From AC-32 sp963728765 (GTDB lineage Bacteria; Actinomycetota; Thermoleophilia; Gaiellales; Gaiellaceae): a DNA stretch of 64,000 nucleotides. Below are positions 14,651 to 24,171 of the stretch, in pieces. Location of the stretch: NCBI GenBank assembly GCA_963728765.1, contig CAVSKX010000001.1:124001-188000 (forward strand), written 5' to 3'. Every line of letters begins with the position of its first letter. Within the stretch, counting starts at the first letter, position 1. A program made the position numbers and the translations under genes. The notes beneath the pieces are model-generated. The model did no database searches. It was not told the DNA's origin and worked only from the letters and a program-made list of their open reading frames with translations.

Positions 14651-15313
14651 GTGCGCGAGCTGGCTGCGGGCCTGTGGCACTGGGACGCTTCTCATCCGGA
14701 CTGGACGACCGAGGATTGGTGGCCGCAGCGCGTCTCCTCGTACGCGATCGACGACGGCACGCGGCTGCTGCTCTTCGACCCGCTGGCCGTGCCGGATGAG
14801 ATCGAGCGGCTCGCGGCCGATCGCGAGCCGGTAATCGTCCTCACGGCGCCGTGGCACGAGCGAGACGCGAAGAGCCTCGTGGAACGCCTCGGCGCGCCCG
14901 TGTTCACGCCTCCGCCCGACACCGGCGAGGACCTGATGCAGAAGTTCGACGTCACGGCCGAGCAGGTCGAAGGCTGGGTCAGCTCCGACGTCAGGTGGCT
15001 GATGGAGGGGGACCTCGACAAGCACGTGTACGCGGCGGGCGAGCGGCTGCCGTTCGGAGCCGACGTGTTCCAGGGAAGGGAGCACAACGACCTCGTTCTG
15101 TGGCTCGAGGATCGCCGCGCCGTCGTCGCGGGCGACTCGCTCGCCGACTTCGGCGACGGCCTCGAGATCCAGGTCGAGAAGATGGGCGGTCGTGTGACCC
15201 GCGAGGAGGTCGCGGAGAGGCTGCGCCCGCTGCTCGCCGAGCCGGTCGAGCACGTGCTCGCGGCACATGGCGGGCCGATGGACCGGGCCGCGCTCGAGCG
15301 CGCGCTCGCCTGA
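14651..15313 (+). CDS. Metallo-beta-lactamase-fold protein lacking the canonical metal motif
   Basis: 220 residues from GTG 14651. The fold is suggested by SYAIDDGTRLLLFDPL, VIVLTAPWHERDAKSL and VVAGDSLADFGDGLEI, with a terminal HVLAAHGGPM. The canonical HxHxDH motif is reduced to PWHERD, so metal binding is uncertain; related hypothetical proteins in actinobacteria share this. Substrate unknown. Confidence 0.7.
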   Translation: MRELAAGLWHWDASHPDWTTEDWWPQRVSSYAIDDGTRLLLFDPLAVPDEIERLAADREPVIVLTAPWHERDAKSLVERLGAPVFTPPPDTGEDLMQKFDVTAEQVEGWVSSDVRWLMEGDLDKHVYAAGERLPFGADVFQGREHNDLVLWLEDRRAVVAGDSLADFGDGLEIQVEKMGGRVTREEVAERLRPLLAEPVEHVLAAHGGPMDRAALERALA

Positions 15314-15317
15314 CTTC

Positions 15318-16091
15318 CTACCGGGCCACGACGCGGCGGTAGCGCCAGGCCGAGAGCGGCGCGAAGACGGCGATGATCCCGAGCGTCCAGAGCAGCGCGA
15401 TCCAGACGTCGTTGCCGGCCGGGACGCCGAGAAACAGCGCGCGGGCGGCGTTCACCATGTACGTGAACGGGTTCTGCTCGGCGATCGGCTGCAGCCAGCC
15501 CGGCATCGAGGCGACCGGGACGAACGCCGACGAGACGAACGTCAGCGGGAAGAGGATCGTGAAGCCGTACGCGTTCGCCGCCTCGGGCGACGACGCCGTG
15601 AGGCCGATGAAGGCGAACACCCACGAGAAGGCGTAGCCGATCAGCAGGACCAATGCGATCCCGGCAATCACCTCTCCGACACTGCCCGAGAAGTTGAAGC
15701 CGATGAGCAGCCCGACGGTGAACATCACGACGAGCTGGAAGATGTTCGTGCCGACGTCTCCCAGCGTGCGCCCCGTGAGTAGCGCGGAGCGGGTCATCGG
15801 CAGCGAGCGGAACCGGTCCATCAGACCCTTCTTCAGGTCGTCCGCGAGGCCGAGCGCCGTCACGAAGCCGCCGAACGCGATCGACTGGACGATGATCCCG
15901 GGCATCAGGAAGTCGACGTAGTCGAAACCCGGCGTCTGGATCGCGCCGCCGAAGACGTAGACGAACAGCAGCACGAAGAGGATCGGCTGGACCGTGAAGC
16001 CGACGAGCAGGTCGGGTTGGCGCGGGATCCGCAGGAGGCTCCGCTTGGCCAGGACGAGCGTGTCCGAGATCCCGTAGGTGAGTGCCGTCAC
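15318..16091 (-). CDS. ABC-2 type permease (DrrB-like)
   Basis: 257 residues with six membrane helices and the ABC-2 family pattern: PDLLVGFTVQPILFVLLFVY, SIAFGGFVTALGLADDLKKG, FRSLPMTRSALLTGRTLGD and the late VASMPGWLQPIAEQNPFTYM. It overlaps the ATPase gene upstream by 4 bases. Together they form a DrrAB-type exporter for a hydrophobic compound, a daunorubicin-type or lipid substrate; the actual substrate is unknown. Confidence 0.92.
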   Translation of the reverse strand: MTALTYGISDTLVLAKRSLLRIPRQPDLLVGFTVQPILFVLLFVYVFGGAIQTPGFDYVDFLMPGIIVQSIAFGGFVTALGLADDLKKGLMDRFRSLPMTRSALLTGRTLGDVGTNIFQLVVMFTVGLLIGFNFSGSVGEVIAGIALVLLIGYAFSWVFAFIGLTASSPEAANAYGFTILFPLTFVSSAFVPVASMPGWLQPIAEQNPFTYMVNAARALFLGVPAGNDVWIALLWTLGIIAVFAPLSAWRYRRVVAR

Positions 16092-17062
16092 CGGGCTCCC
16101 ACCTCTTCCTCCTCGCCAGCCGGCTCGGTCGCGTGACCGGTCAGCGTCAGGAAGACGTCGTCGAGGGTCGGCGTGTTGACGGCGATGTCGTCGATCGCGA
16201 TCCCCGCGTCGTCGAGCCGGCGCACGGCGTCGGCGATCGTCCCTCGGCGCTGGGCCACCGGCACGCGGACGGTCCCGTCCTCGAGAAACGGGCGGTCGCT
16301 CGCGATCGAGGTGAGCGCGGCCAACGCCTCCTCTCCGCGCCCGCCGTCGCAGAGGTGGATGTCGAGCCGTTCGCCCCCGATCTGCGCCTTCAGCTCGCTC
16401 GGGGTTCCTTCCGCAATCACGAGCCCCCGGTCGATCACGGCGATGCGGTCGGCGAGCCGGTCGGCCTCGTCGAGGTCCTGCGTCGTCAGGAGGACGGTCG
16501 TGCCCGCCGAGACCAGCGCCTCGATCGCATCCCAGAGGTCGATCCGGCTCCGGATGTCGAGCCCGGTCGTCGGCTCGTCGAGGAAGAGCACCGGCGGCCG
16601 CGCGAGGAGCGCCGCGGCGAGGTCGAGGCGGCGGCGCATGCCGCCGGAGTACGTGCGGACGAGCCGGCCCCCCGCGTCGGAGAGGTCGAACGAGGCGAGA
16701 AGCTCCCGCGCCCGCTCGCGTGCCTGGGCCCGCGCGAGGTGGTAGAGCCGTCCGACCATCTCGAGGTTCTCGAAGCCTGTGAGGTTCTCGTCGACTGCGG
16801 CGTACTGGCCCGCCAGGCCGATCCGTTCGCGCACCTTCTGGGCGTCGCGAACGACATCGAACCCTGCGACGCGCGCCGAGCCGTCATCCGGGAGCAGCAG
16901 CGTCGTGAGGATCCGCACGGCTGTGGTTTTGCCGGCCCCGTTAGGACCGAGCAGGCCGAAGACGCTTCCGGTCTCGACGCGCAGGTCGACACCCCGGAGG
17001 GCCTGGACCTTGCCGTAGCTCTTGTGCAACCGGGCGGTCTCGACAGCTGGCTCTGCCGGCAC
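16088..17062 (-). CDS. ABC transporter ATP-binding protein (DrrA-like)
   Basis: 324 residues. Walker A GLLGPNGAGKTTAVRI, Q-loop IGLAGQYAAVDENLTG, signature TYSGGMRRRLDLAAALLARP and Walker B VLFLDEPTTGLD are all intact, and the C-terminal extension (TVRVPVAQRRGTIADAVRRL ... PTLDDVFLTLTG) is that of DrrA. It pairs with the overlapping permease. Confidence 0.94.
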   Translation of the reverse strand: MPAEPAVETARLHKSYGKVQALRGVDLRVETGSVFGLLGPNGAGKTTAVRILTTLLLPDDGSARVAGFDVVRDAQKVRERIGLAGQYAAVDENLTGFENLEMVGRLYHLARAQARERARELLASFDLSDAGGRLVRTYSGGMRRRLDLAAALLARPPVLFLDEPTTGLDIRSRIDLWDAIEALVSAGTTVLLTTQDLDEADRLADRIAVIDRGLVIAEGTPSELKAQIGGERLDIHLCDGGRGEEALAALTSIASDRPFLEDGTVRVPVAQRRGTIADAVRRLDDAGIAIDDIAVNTPTLDDVFLTLTGHATEPAGEEEEVGAR

Positions 17063-17266
17063 GCCCCCTACGCTAGCGATCGGCGCCGAGTCATGGCTGC
17101 ACCCGACCGCTACTATTTGCAGCGCCGGGGGGCAGTATCCCCGAACGGGTGTAGCCCGTCAGTACGGCTCGAGTGATCGGGCCCGGGCGCGCCGGCCTCG
17201 CGAGGCGGGAGAGACCTTCGGCTGATCGTCAATCACGGCGCTCAGTCGAAAGGAGACTCTGAGCAG

Positions 17267-18151
17267 ATGAACATCACGGCAACTCGGTTCGCCACCAAGG
17301 CCCGTACGTGGCTTGCGATCGCGGGCCTGACAGGACTGCTGATCGCGATCGGCGCCCTCCTCGGTGGCGGCTTCCTCTACATCTTCGTCGGGCTCGCGGT
17401 GCTGATGAACGTCGCGGGGTACTGGTTCTCGGACCGGCTCGCGCTCAAGGCGAGCCGCGCGCAGCCGGTCGAGCCGGGCACGATGCCCGAGCTCGAGGGC
17501 ATGGTGCAGGACCTCTCCCAGCGGGCGCAGGTGCCGGTCCCGCGGCTCTTCCTGATTCCCTCGGAGCAGCCGAACGCGTTCGCGACCGGCCGCAACCCGA
17601 AGCACGCGGCGGTGGCCGTCACGCAGGGCCTGCTGCAGCACCTGCCGCCCGATCAGGTGAAGGGCGTGCTCGCCCACGAGTTCGCGCACATCAAGAACCG
17701 CGACATCCTGGTCTCGTCGATCGCGGCGATGGTCTCCGGGGCGATCTCGGCGATCGCGAACGTCCTCCAGTTCTCGCTGCTCTTCGGTGGCGACGACGAG
17801 GACTCGGGCCCGCTGGGCCTGATCGGGACACTGGCCACGATCATCCTCGCGCCGCTGGCCGCGATGCTGCTCCAGCTCGCGGTGTCGCGTCAGCGCGAGT
17901 ACCTCGCCGACGCAACCGGCGCGCAGCTGCTGGGCCGCGGGGAGCCGCTGGCGAACGCGCTGGAGACGCTCGAGCGCGGCGCCGAGGCCATCCCGATGAA
18001 CGTCAACCCGGCGACCGCGTCGCTCTACATGGTGAACCCGCTCCCGCGGGGCGGCGTCGCGACGCTGTTCATGACGCACCCACCGCTGGCCGAGCGGATC
18101 CGTCGGCTGCGCGAGCTGGACGACCTCTCAGCCGCCCACGTGGTCGCCTAG
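17267..18151 (+). CDS. htpX: M48-family membrane zinc metalloprotease HtpX
   Basis: 294 residues, ATG behind AAAGGAGA. Two N-terminal membrane helices (about 17-52), the zinc motif HEFAH (137-141) and the third ligand Glu in SRQREYLADATGA, with two further helices between. HtpX degrades misfolded membrane proteins. Its TAG stop shares a CTAG tetranucleotide with the stop of the convergent methyltransferase gene. Confidence 0.94.
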   Translation: MNITATRFATKARTWLAIAGLTGLLIAIGALLGGGFLYIFVGLAVLMNVAGYWFSDRLALKASRAQPVEPGTMPELEGMVQDLSQRAQVPVPRLFLIPSEQPNAFATGRNPKHAAVAVTQGLLQHLPPDQVKGVLAHEFAHIKNRDILVSSIAAMVSGAISAIANVLQFSLLFGGDDEDSGPLGLIGTLATIILAPLAAMLLQLAVSRQREYLADATGAQLLGRGEPLANALETLERGAEAIPMNVNPATASLYMVNPLPRGGVATLFMTHPPLAERIRRLRELDDLSAAHVVA

Positions 18152-18957
18152 CGCTTGCGAGCCAGGACGAGCAGGTACTCGTAGGAGTATTCGGCCGGGC
18201 CTCCGGGCGGGCCGACGTTGGCGACCCGGGCGAGCTCGCGGAACTCGCCGGCGAACGCAGCGGCCCGCTCGGGGTCACCCGAGAGCGACCGCTCGATCGC
18301 GACGACCGGGCCGAACGTCTGCTCGAACAGCGCGACGTAGTCGTCGGGCGTTGCGGCCCGCTCGACGTACTCGTCCCGCTTCAGCTCGAGCGAAGAGACG
18401 CGGTCGCCGAAGAGCTCCCGCACATGCTCCTTGCGCCCCCAGGCCGTCGGCGGCAGCTCACCGGGTGAAGGCGGCGGCAGGTAAGCCGCGAGCAGGTCGA
18501 AGAACGGGTCGGTGCGGGGTGTGAAGTTGATCATCCCGACCGTGCCGCCCGGCTTGCACACGCGGACGAGCTCGTCGGCGGCGGCCTGCTGGTCGGGCGC
18601 GAACATCGCTCCGAACGAGGAGGTCACGACGTCGAACTCGCCGTCACCGAACGGCAGCGCCTGGGCGTCGGCCTCGACCCACTCGAGCTCGACGCCGCAC
18701 GCGCTCGCTTCGCGGCGGCCCGCGTCGAAGTTCTCGGGCGTGAGGTCCGACGCGACGACGCTCGCGCCTCGCTGGGCCGCCCGGATGGCGGTGTTCCCGG
18801 TCCCGGCGGCGACGTCGAGCACGCGCTGGCCTGCCTGGACGCCGCACGCGTCGACGAGCACCTCGCCGAGCTCCCAGACCGTCGCCTTCGCGAAGCGGTG
18901 GTAGTCGCCGAGCGCCCACATCGCCCGGGGCGGGCGCGGCTCGACGCTGTTCTCCAT
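18148..18957 (-). CDS. Class I SAM-dependent methyltransferase
   Basis: 269 residues. Motif I is VLDVAAGTGNTAIRAAQRG, motif II VVASDLTPENFDAG, the acidic pocket EADAQALPFGDGEFDVVTSS and motif III RVCKPGGTVGMIN, as in UbiE/COQ5-like small-molecule methyltransferases. Substrate unknown. The gene converges on htpX with a 4-base overlap at CTAG. Confidence 0.9.
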   Translation of the reverse strand: MENSVEPRPPRAMWALGDYHRFAKATVWELGEVLVDACGVQAGQRVLDVAAGTGNTAIRAAQRGASVVASDLTPENFDAGRREASACGVELEWVEADAQALPFGDGEFDVVTSSFGAMFAPDQQAAADELVRVCKPGGTVGMINFTPRTDPFFDLLAAYLPPPSPGELPPTAWGRKEHVRELFGDRVSSLELKRDEYVERAATPDDYVALFEQTFGPVVAIERSLSGDPERAAAFAGEFRELARVANVGPPGGPAEYSYEYLLVLARKR

Positions 18958-19037
18958 GCCGCGAGTCTAGGGCTGCAACGCGCGCCCGGCTTCGCCAGTC
19001 CCGGCCATCCGCGCTGCTGGCGGCTGGCCCGTTCTGC

Positions 19038-20408
19038 CTAGTCGCCGCCGGTGGACAGTCCCGCGCGCACGGCGTAGGCCGCGGCGGCCGCCCGCGAGGG
19101 GAGCGACAGCTTCCGCAGGATGTTCGTGACGTGCCGGTGCACGGTGTGCTCGCTCACGACGAGCCGCTCCGCGATCTGACGGTTCGTGAGCCCGTCGGCC
19201 AGCAAGTGGACGACCTCCTGCTCGCGCGGCGTGAGGTCTCCGGACCGGCCAGCCGCCTCGGCACCGAACGACTCGACCAGCTGCCGCGCACGCTCCGCTT
19301 CCGGCGCGGCGCCCAGGGCCTCGAAGACGGCGAGCGCCCGGGCTGCCTCGGCCTGCGACGTGCCCCCGTGCGAGGAGCTCGAGGACCGGCGCGCGGTCCA
19401 GCGCGCGGCCCTCGGGCTGGCGGCGGAGCAGGCGCTCGAGGAGCTGCACGGCGCGGCCGTGGTTGCCATCGTCCACGGCCAGGCGGGCACGACAGAGTTG
19501 CGCAGACTTCGACGAGCCGGCCTCCTCCAGCGGGCGCTCGGCCTCCGCGCGTCTCCCCTGTCGCCGCCGCAGCTCGGCCAGCCCGGCCGTCGGGCCACCC
19601 ACCCACGCAGGGCGCGAGCGCCCGAACGCGTCGCGCGCCGATTCGAACCTCGCCTCGGCCTCGACCCAGCTGCCGCGCCAGAGGTCGACCTCGCCGTACT
19701 CGCTGCGGCAGAACCCGAGCATGTACCGGCTGTGGTACTTCTCCGCGAACGCCGCGATCCGGTCGCACCATTCCGAGGCGCGCTCGTAGTCGCGAGTCGC
19801 CGTGCAAGCGCCGACGAGGAAGCAGCACGCCCACGCGATCGAGATCGGGATCTGCGCTTCGCCCTCGAGGGCGGTCGTTGCTTCGTCGAGGCAGCGCATC
19901 CCGTCGCCGACGCGGCCGAGCCCCACCAGCACGGCGCCTTCGAGCGCGAGACCCAGCATCTCGAGATCGGGCACCTCTAGCTGCCGCCCGAGCCCGGCGG
20001 CGAGCCGCGCGTTGTCGAGCGCTGTCTCCGCGTGGCCACCCACGTGCGCCAGAAACCCCTCGTGGAACGCCAGCCAGCCGTGGTCCGGCCCGGGGTCGAG
20101 CCCGTCGAGGAGACGGTGCGCCCGGCGCAGCCAGCCGTTGGCCACGGCCGCCGCACCGTGGAAGTCGAGCTCGTCGGCGGCGAGCCAGGTCGCCATTCGC
20201 GGGGCGCTCGCAGGCTCGCCCGCGCGCCGGTAGAGCCGGTACGCACGCTCGCGAGCGTCGAAGACGGCCGCCGCGTCGTCGCGCCACCAGGCGGCCCAGC
20301 TCAGACCCTCCAGCCCTTCCGGGGTCTCACGACGTGCGAGCGCCTCCGAGAACGCCGCGTGGGCGTCTTCCCAGCGCGCCTCGCTCAGCGCGGCGCCCGG
20401 GTCGACGA
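19038..20408 (-). pseudogene. LuxR-family regulator with TPR-like sensor, split by a frameshift
   Basis: From about 20390 to 19380 one frame encodes a helical TPR-like region (WEDAHAAFSEALARRETPEG ... LERLLRRQPEGRALDRAPVL). From about 19385 the protein continues in another frame: EAARALAVFEALGAAPEAER, then the LuxR/GerE helix-turn-helix (LTPREQEVVHLLADGLTNRQ, IAERLVVSEHTVHRHVTNIL). One extra base in the run ACGGGGGCAC (about 19365-19375) accounts for it. I see no ATG/GTG/TTG start in frame after the preceding stop, so the 5' end is also uncertain. Either a decayed gene or sequence error. Confidence 0.7.
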
Positions 20409-20411
20409 CCT

Positions 20412-20738
20412 CTAGGCGCGGTCGAGGCCTCGGCGGCCCTCGGTTCTCGACAGCAGCGTGATCCCGATCGCCGCGAGGGCGACGGCGACGAGGAACCGGA
20501 TCAGCCAACCGGCATCGAAGATGTCGCCGAGGATGCCGCCGAGCAGGCTCGCAGCGATGCCGACGAGCGCCGTCGTGAGCAGTCCGATCTCCTGCCGGCC
20601 TGGGAGGATCAGCCGGCCGAGGCCGCCTACGATCAGGCCGACGATCGCGAGCCACAGCAACTCGAGGGCCAGACCGAGCAGCAGGCCGCCGAACAGCAGC
20701 ACCGCGATGATCACCAGGAGAACGACGACGACGGTCAC
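20412..20738 (-). CDS. GlsB/YeaQ/YmgE-family stress membrane protein
   Basis: 108 residues with three to four membrane helices. The signature IVGLIVGGLGRLILPGRQEI and the glycine-rich LVGIAASLLGGILGDIF identify the transglycosylase-associated (GlsB/YeaQ) family, linked to envelope stress though mechanistically unclear. GTG start. It precedes the LuxR gene directly. Confidence 0.82.
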   Translation of the reverse strand: MTVVVVLLVIIAVLLFGGLLLGLALELLWLAIVGLIVGGLGRLILPGRQEIGLLTTALVGIAASLLGGILGDIFDAGWLIRFLVAVALAAIGITLLSRTEGRRGLDRA

Positions 20739-20750
20739 GAGGGCGAGACG

Positions 20751-21074
20751 CTAACGCTTCGGCGGCAGCGAGCGCGCGTAGGACAGGCCGCGATCAACCC
20801 ACTCGGGGAGCTCGTCCTCGCCGGGGTCGAGCCGCAGCCAGCCGGCCATCGAGCGGCCGCGCATGACCATCTCCTCGGCCGGGGTCGTCTCGACGAGGCG
20901 ATTCGACTCGGCCGGGTCGACGCGGACGAGGATCCCGCCCTGGCCGCTCGCGGCAACGGCCATGTTGCCGTTCACCAGGAACGCGAGACCGCCGAACATC
21001 TTCTGCTCGGTCACACCGTCCTCGCCGGAGACGAGGTCGCGAATGCGCGCCGCGAGCGCTTCGTCGTACGCCAT
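20751..21074 (-). CDS. TfoX N-terminal-domain protein
   Basis: 107 residues from ATG 21074. The TfoX-N fold is clear: YDEALAARIRDLVSGEDGVT, EQKMFGGLAFLVNGNMAVAA and a final WVDRGLSYARSLP. In gammaproteobacteria TfoX promotes competence, but single-domain actinobacterial members are of unknown role. Divergent from the MmcQ/YjbR gene, a pairing of two small DNA-mimic-like or nucleic-acid-related folds. Confidence 0.88.
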   Translation of the reverse strand: MAYDEALAARIRDLVSGEDGVTEQKMFGGLAFLVNGNMAVAASGQGGILVRVDPAESNRLVETTPAEEMVMRGRSMAGWLRLDPGEDELPEWVDRGLSYARSLPPKR

Positions 21075-21102
21075 CGGCCGCGATACTAGATCGGTGAGCA
21101 CG

Positions 21103-21492
21103 ATGGCCGACCTGGACGAGCTCGCGCTGGCCTTCCCGCAGGTGACAAAGGAAGTCTCGGACGACGGGCGGCCCGCCTACAAGGTGCACGACAAGGTCTT
21201 CTGCTTCCACCGCGGCCTCCGGCGGGACGCGGTCGACGATCACGGGGAGCGGCTCGACGACGTGCTCATGTTCCGCGTCGCCGACCTCGACGTGAAGGAG
21301 CTGCTGCTCTCGGACACTCGAGGGATCTACTTCACGACCCCACACTTCGACGGGTACGCGGCGGTGCTGGTGCGCATCCCGAGCCTCGCGCGCCTCGACC
21401 GCGACGAGCTGCACGACCTCGTCGCGGAGGCGTGGCTGACGCGCGCGCAGAAGCGCGTGGCGAAGGCGTGGCTCGCAGAGCACGGCGACTGA
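21103..21492 (+). CDS. MmcQ/YjbR-family protein (DUF419)
   Basis: 129 residues from ATG 21103. Family features are ALAFPQVTKEVSDDGRPAYK, a central beta strand KVFCFHR, GIYFTTPHFDGYAAVLVRIP and the terminal LVAEAWLTRAQKRVAKAWL. CyaY-like double-wing fold, proposed to bind DNA; function not established. Confidence 0.88.
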   Translation: MADLDELALAFPQVTKEVSDDGRPAYKVHDKVFCFHRGLRRDAVDDHGERLDDVLMFRVADLDVKELLLSDTRGIYFTTPHFDGYAAVLVRIPSLARLDRDELHDLVAEAWLTRAQKRVAKAWLAEHGD

Positions 21493-21504
21493 ACGCGGGT
21501 TGTT

Positions 21505-21520
21505 GTAAGGGTTGCCTTAC
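21505..21520. promoter_or_regulatory. DtxR/IdeR-like iron box upstream of ftr1
   Basis: GTAAGG-GTTG-CCTTAC is a perfect 6-bp inverted repeat that fits the TTAGGnnnnCCTAA core of DtxR/IdeR boxes. A TAGGGT at 21530-21535 is a possible -10 whose start point would fall close to the GTG at 21544, making the mRNA leaderless. The box would overlap the polymerase site. Confidence 0.68.
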
Positions 21521-21543
21521 GCGACTTGGTAGGGTGCCCGTCC

Positions 21544-22569
21544 GTGAGGGAGCTGTTCTGCGAGACGGTCAAGTCGCGCCGCTGGTGGCAGACCTGGGGC
21601 ACGTGGATCTTCGCGTCGGCGATCGTGGCGACGGTGGTCGCCAGCGTCGTCTATGCCTCGCAGGGGACTCCCGACCCGACGGACGCCACGGCCCCCGAGC
21701 CGCACGCCGTCGTGGTCGCGAACAGCGCGATCATCGTCTTCCGCGAGGGCCTCGAAGCCGTGCTGATCCTGGCCGCGGTGATGGCGCCGATGCTCGGCGC
21801 CCGGGACCGGTTGCGCAGGCCGGTGGCAGCGGGGGCGGCGCTCGGCTTCGCCGCGGCGGTCGGGACCTGGTTCGTCGCGCAGGCGATCCTGTCCCAGTTC
21901 TCCCAGTACGGCGACCGCCTGCAGGCCGTGACCGGGCTGCTCGCAATCGCGGTGCTGCTCGTCGTGATGAACTGGTTCTTCCACAAGGTCTACTGGACGA
22001 AGTGGATCGGGAGCCGCAACGCGCAGCGCAAGCGGGCGCTGGCGCGGGCCGAGACGGGGTTCCTCAGCGCGCAGCTCCTCGGCTTGCTGGCGCTCGGCGT
22101 CACCAGCGTGTACCGCGAGGGCTTCGAGGTCGTGCTCTTCCTGCAAAGCCTGCGGCTGAAGGCGGGGACGACGACGGTGCTCGAGGGCGTGGCCCTGGGG
22201 CTCGCCGGCACGGCCGCGGTCGGCTTCGCGACCTTCTTCCTCCAGCGGAAGCTTCCCTACAAGCGCATGCTCGTGTTCACGGGAGTGCTGCTCGGCGTCG
22301 TCCTCGTGGTCATGGTCGGCGGCAGCGCGCGCACGCTCCAGGACGTCGGCTGGCTCTCGCGAACGCCGATCGGCGTGCAGTTCCCGGACTGGTGGGCGCG
22401 CTGGTTCGAGGTCGTGCCGACGTGGGAGACGCTCGGCGCGCAGCTGCTGGCCGCCGGGCTCGTAGTGGGGTCGTACTTCCTCGCCGAGTTCGTGAAGGTG
22501 CGGGCGCCTCGCCGCCGCGGCGAGAGCCCGGCCGTGCGCGCTAGCGAGCCTTCGGTGCAGTCGTCGTAG
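21544..22569 (+). CDS. FTR1-family high-affinity iron permease
   Basis: 341 residues from GTG 21544. Seven or so membrane helices and both iron-binding motifs: IIVFREGLEAVLILAAV (REGLE 67-71) and SVYREGFEVVLFLQSL (REGFE 191-195). Members move Fe(III) made by a partner ferroxidase, as in yeast Ftr1-Fet3, or work in EfeUOB. No EfeO/EfeB gene is seen here, but a multicopper oxidase follows 1.6 kb downstream and carries the same operator. Confidence 0.92.
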   Translation: MRELFCETVKSRRWWQTWGTWIFASAIVATVVASVVYASQGTPDPTDATAPEPHAVVVANSAIIVFREGLEAVLILAAVMAPMLGARDRLRRPVAAGAALGFAAAVGTWFVAQAILSQFSQYGDRLQAVTGLLAIAVLLVVMNWFFHKVYWTKWIGSRNAQRKRALARAETGFLSAQLLGLLALGVTSVYREGFEVVLFLQSLRLKAGTTTVLEGVALGLAGTAAVGFATFFLQRKLPYKRMLVFTGVLLGVVLVVMVGGSARTLQDVGWLSRTPIGVQFPDWWARWFEVVPTWETLGAQLLAAGLVVGSYFLAEFVKVRAPRRRGESPAVRASEPSVQSS

Positions 22570-22670
22570 TCCGGCGAGCATCAGAGGACACCCGCAGCAG
22601 CCAGGCGCCGACGAAGGCGACCCAGGCGCGCGGCGGGCCGCAGACCGCCGCGCGCAGGTGGAGGAGGTGG

Positions 22671-23060
22671 TTAGCCCGCCGCCGTGTGGGCGCGGCGGTA
22701 GCGGTAGCCCCCGGACTGTTTCGTGGTCAGGCCGAGGAAGATCGCGGCGAGGCCGACGACGACGAGCGGCGCCCAGGCGTTGGGGCCCTCGTCCGCGAAG
22801 CCGAACAGCCACGGCGAGAGAGCGAGCACCGCGCCCGCGATCACGTCGATCAGGTTGTGCACAGCCATGGGCGCGACCTTCCAGACGCCGAGCTCGTAGT
22901 CGGTGAGCAGGCTGTACGCGATCAGGCCGCTGCCGAGCACCACGGTCACCACGGTCGCCGCCGTGATGTCCGAGAACCGAAAGATCCACGGCATGGCGAT
23001 CAGGGCGACGCCGACGATGTAGTCGAGCGGCGCGTGGAACTTCGTCGGGGTGAAACGCAT
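22671..23060 (-). CDS. SPW-repeat membrane protein
   Basis: 129 residues with four membrane helices arranged as two SPW repeats: APLDYIVGVALIAMPWIFRF and DVIAGAVLALSPWLFGFADE. Family PF03779; function unknown. Between ftr1 and the D,D-carboxypeptidase gene. Confidence 0.85.
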   Translation of the reverse strand: MRFTPTKFHAPLDYIVGVALIAMPWIFRFSDITAATVVTVVLGSGLIAYSLLTDYELGVWKVAPMAVHNLIDVIAGAVLALSPWLFGFADEGPNAWAPLVVVGLAAIFLGLTTKQSGGYRYRRAHTAAG

Positions 23061-23121
23061 TGCGGCTCCTTTCGAGACGTGCTTCCCGACTGATTCGCAC
23101 GACCGCCGGAAGCGGTTCGAG

Positions 23122-24171
23122 CTACGCCGGGGTGCGGAAGCCGAGGTTCAGAAGCCGCCGCGCGTCAGCCGGCGCATTCGCGTCGTTCAGCACGACCGCG
23201 ATCACCGTGCGGCCGCCGCGCGTCGCCGAGGCGACGAGGCAATGGCCCGCCAGCGTCGTCCAGCCGGTCTTGACGCCGTCGGCGCCGCGGTACGTCCCGA
23301 TGAGCGGATTCTTGTTGACGTAGACCTTCTCGAAGGTTGGCGCCGACCACGGGATGTGCGCGATTCGCCTGCGGACGATCGCGCGGAAGCGGGCGTCGCG
23401 GAGGGCGACCCGCGTCAGGGCCGCGAGGTCCCACGCGCTCGAGTAGTTGTCCTGGTCGATCACGCCGCTGGGCGTCGAGAAGTGGCTGTCGCGCAGGCCG
23501 AGCGCCCGCGCCTCCGCGTTCATCCGCGCCACGAAAGCATTGCGCGAGCCGGCGGTCGCGAGCGCGAGGGCCGCGGCGTCGTCGTTGCCCGAGTAGAGGA
23601 GCAGGCCGTAGAAGAGCTTCCAGGCGCGAACGCGCTCGCGCGGGCGGAGGCCTTCCTTCACCAGCGGAACGCGTGTGGCGGCAGGCGGGACCGTGACCAG
23701 TGCGTTCCGCGGGAGCGCGCGGAGCGCGAGCAACGCGGTCATGATCTTCGTCGTCGACGCCACCGGCAGCCGCCGGTGCTGGCGTCGCGCCCACAGTACG
23801 CGGCCCGTCCCCGCGTCCGCCACGATCGCGGCGCGGGCGGCAAGACGGAGCGGCGGCGTGGCGACCGGGCCCCGCGTCCAGAGCAGCCGCTCCGGGAGCA
23901 CGGCTTTTCGCACCGGGGCGACTGGAGCGGGAGCGGAGTGCCTCGGGGGAGCCGAGGGCGTCGCGCGGGCGGACGAATGCATGCGCGAGACGACCACCGC
24001 CACCGCTGCCGCAGCGACCGCGACGAGGACGAACGCCGCCAGCCGGGCACGGCCTCGCCGCCGGCCGCGGCGGACCACCGGCGTCAGAACGCCTGGCGGG
24101 ACACGCTGTTCTTCCGCCACGAAGCCGAACGTACCACCGCGACGGGGAAACTCTTGCAATCTCCGTGTCAT
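23122..24171 (-). CDS. D-alanyl-D-alanine carboxypeptidase (PBP5/6 type)
   Basis: 349 residues: basic cytoplasmic head, one membrane anchor (about 43-62), proline-rich linker and a serine-peptidase S11 domain. Catalytic motifs SxxK (VASTTKIMTAL), SxN (LLYSGNDDAAAL) and KTG (DGVKTGWTTLAG) are present. It trims peptidoglycan pentapeptides. The usual C-terminal anchor domain is absent, the protein being anchored at its N-terminus instead. Divergent from the multicopper oxidase gene. Confidence 0.92.
   Translation of the reverse strand: MTRRLQEFPRRGGTFGFVAEEQRVPPGVLTPVVRRGRRRGRARLAAFVLVAVAAAAVAVVVSRMHSSARATPSAPPRHSAPAPVAPVRKAVLPERLLWTRGPVATPPLRLAARAAIVADAGTGRVLWARRQHRRLPVASTTKIMTALLALRALPRNALVTVPPAATRVPLVKEGLRPRERVRAWKLFYGLLLYSGNDDAAALALATAGSRNAFVARMNAEARALGLRDSHFSTPSGVIDQDNYSSAWDLAALTRVALRDARFRAIVRRRIAHIPWSAPTFEKVYVNKNPLIGTYRGADGVKTGWTTLAGHCLVASATRGGRTVIAVVLNDANAPADARRLLNLGFRTPA

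Noticed and set aside
17241..17263. CTCAG and CTGAG pair upstream of htpX as a further SARP site
   Set aside because: Spacing is 18 bp, not 11 or 22, and there is no third heptad.
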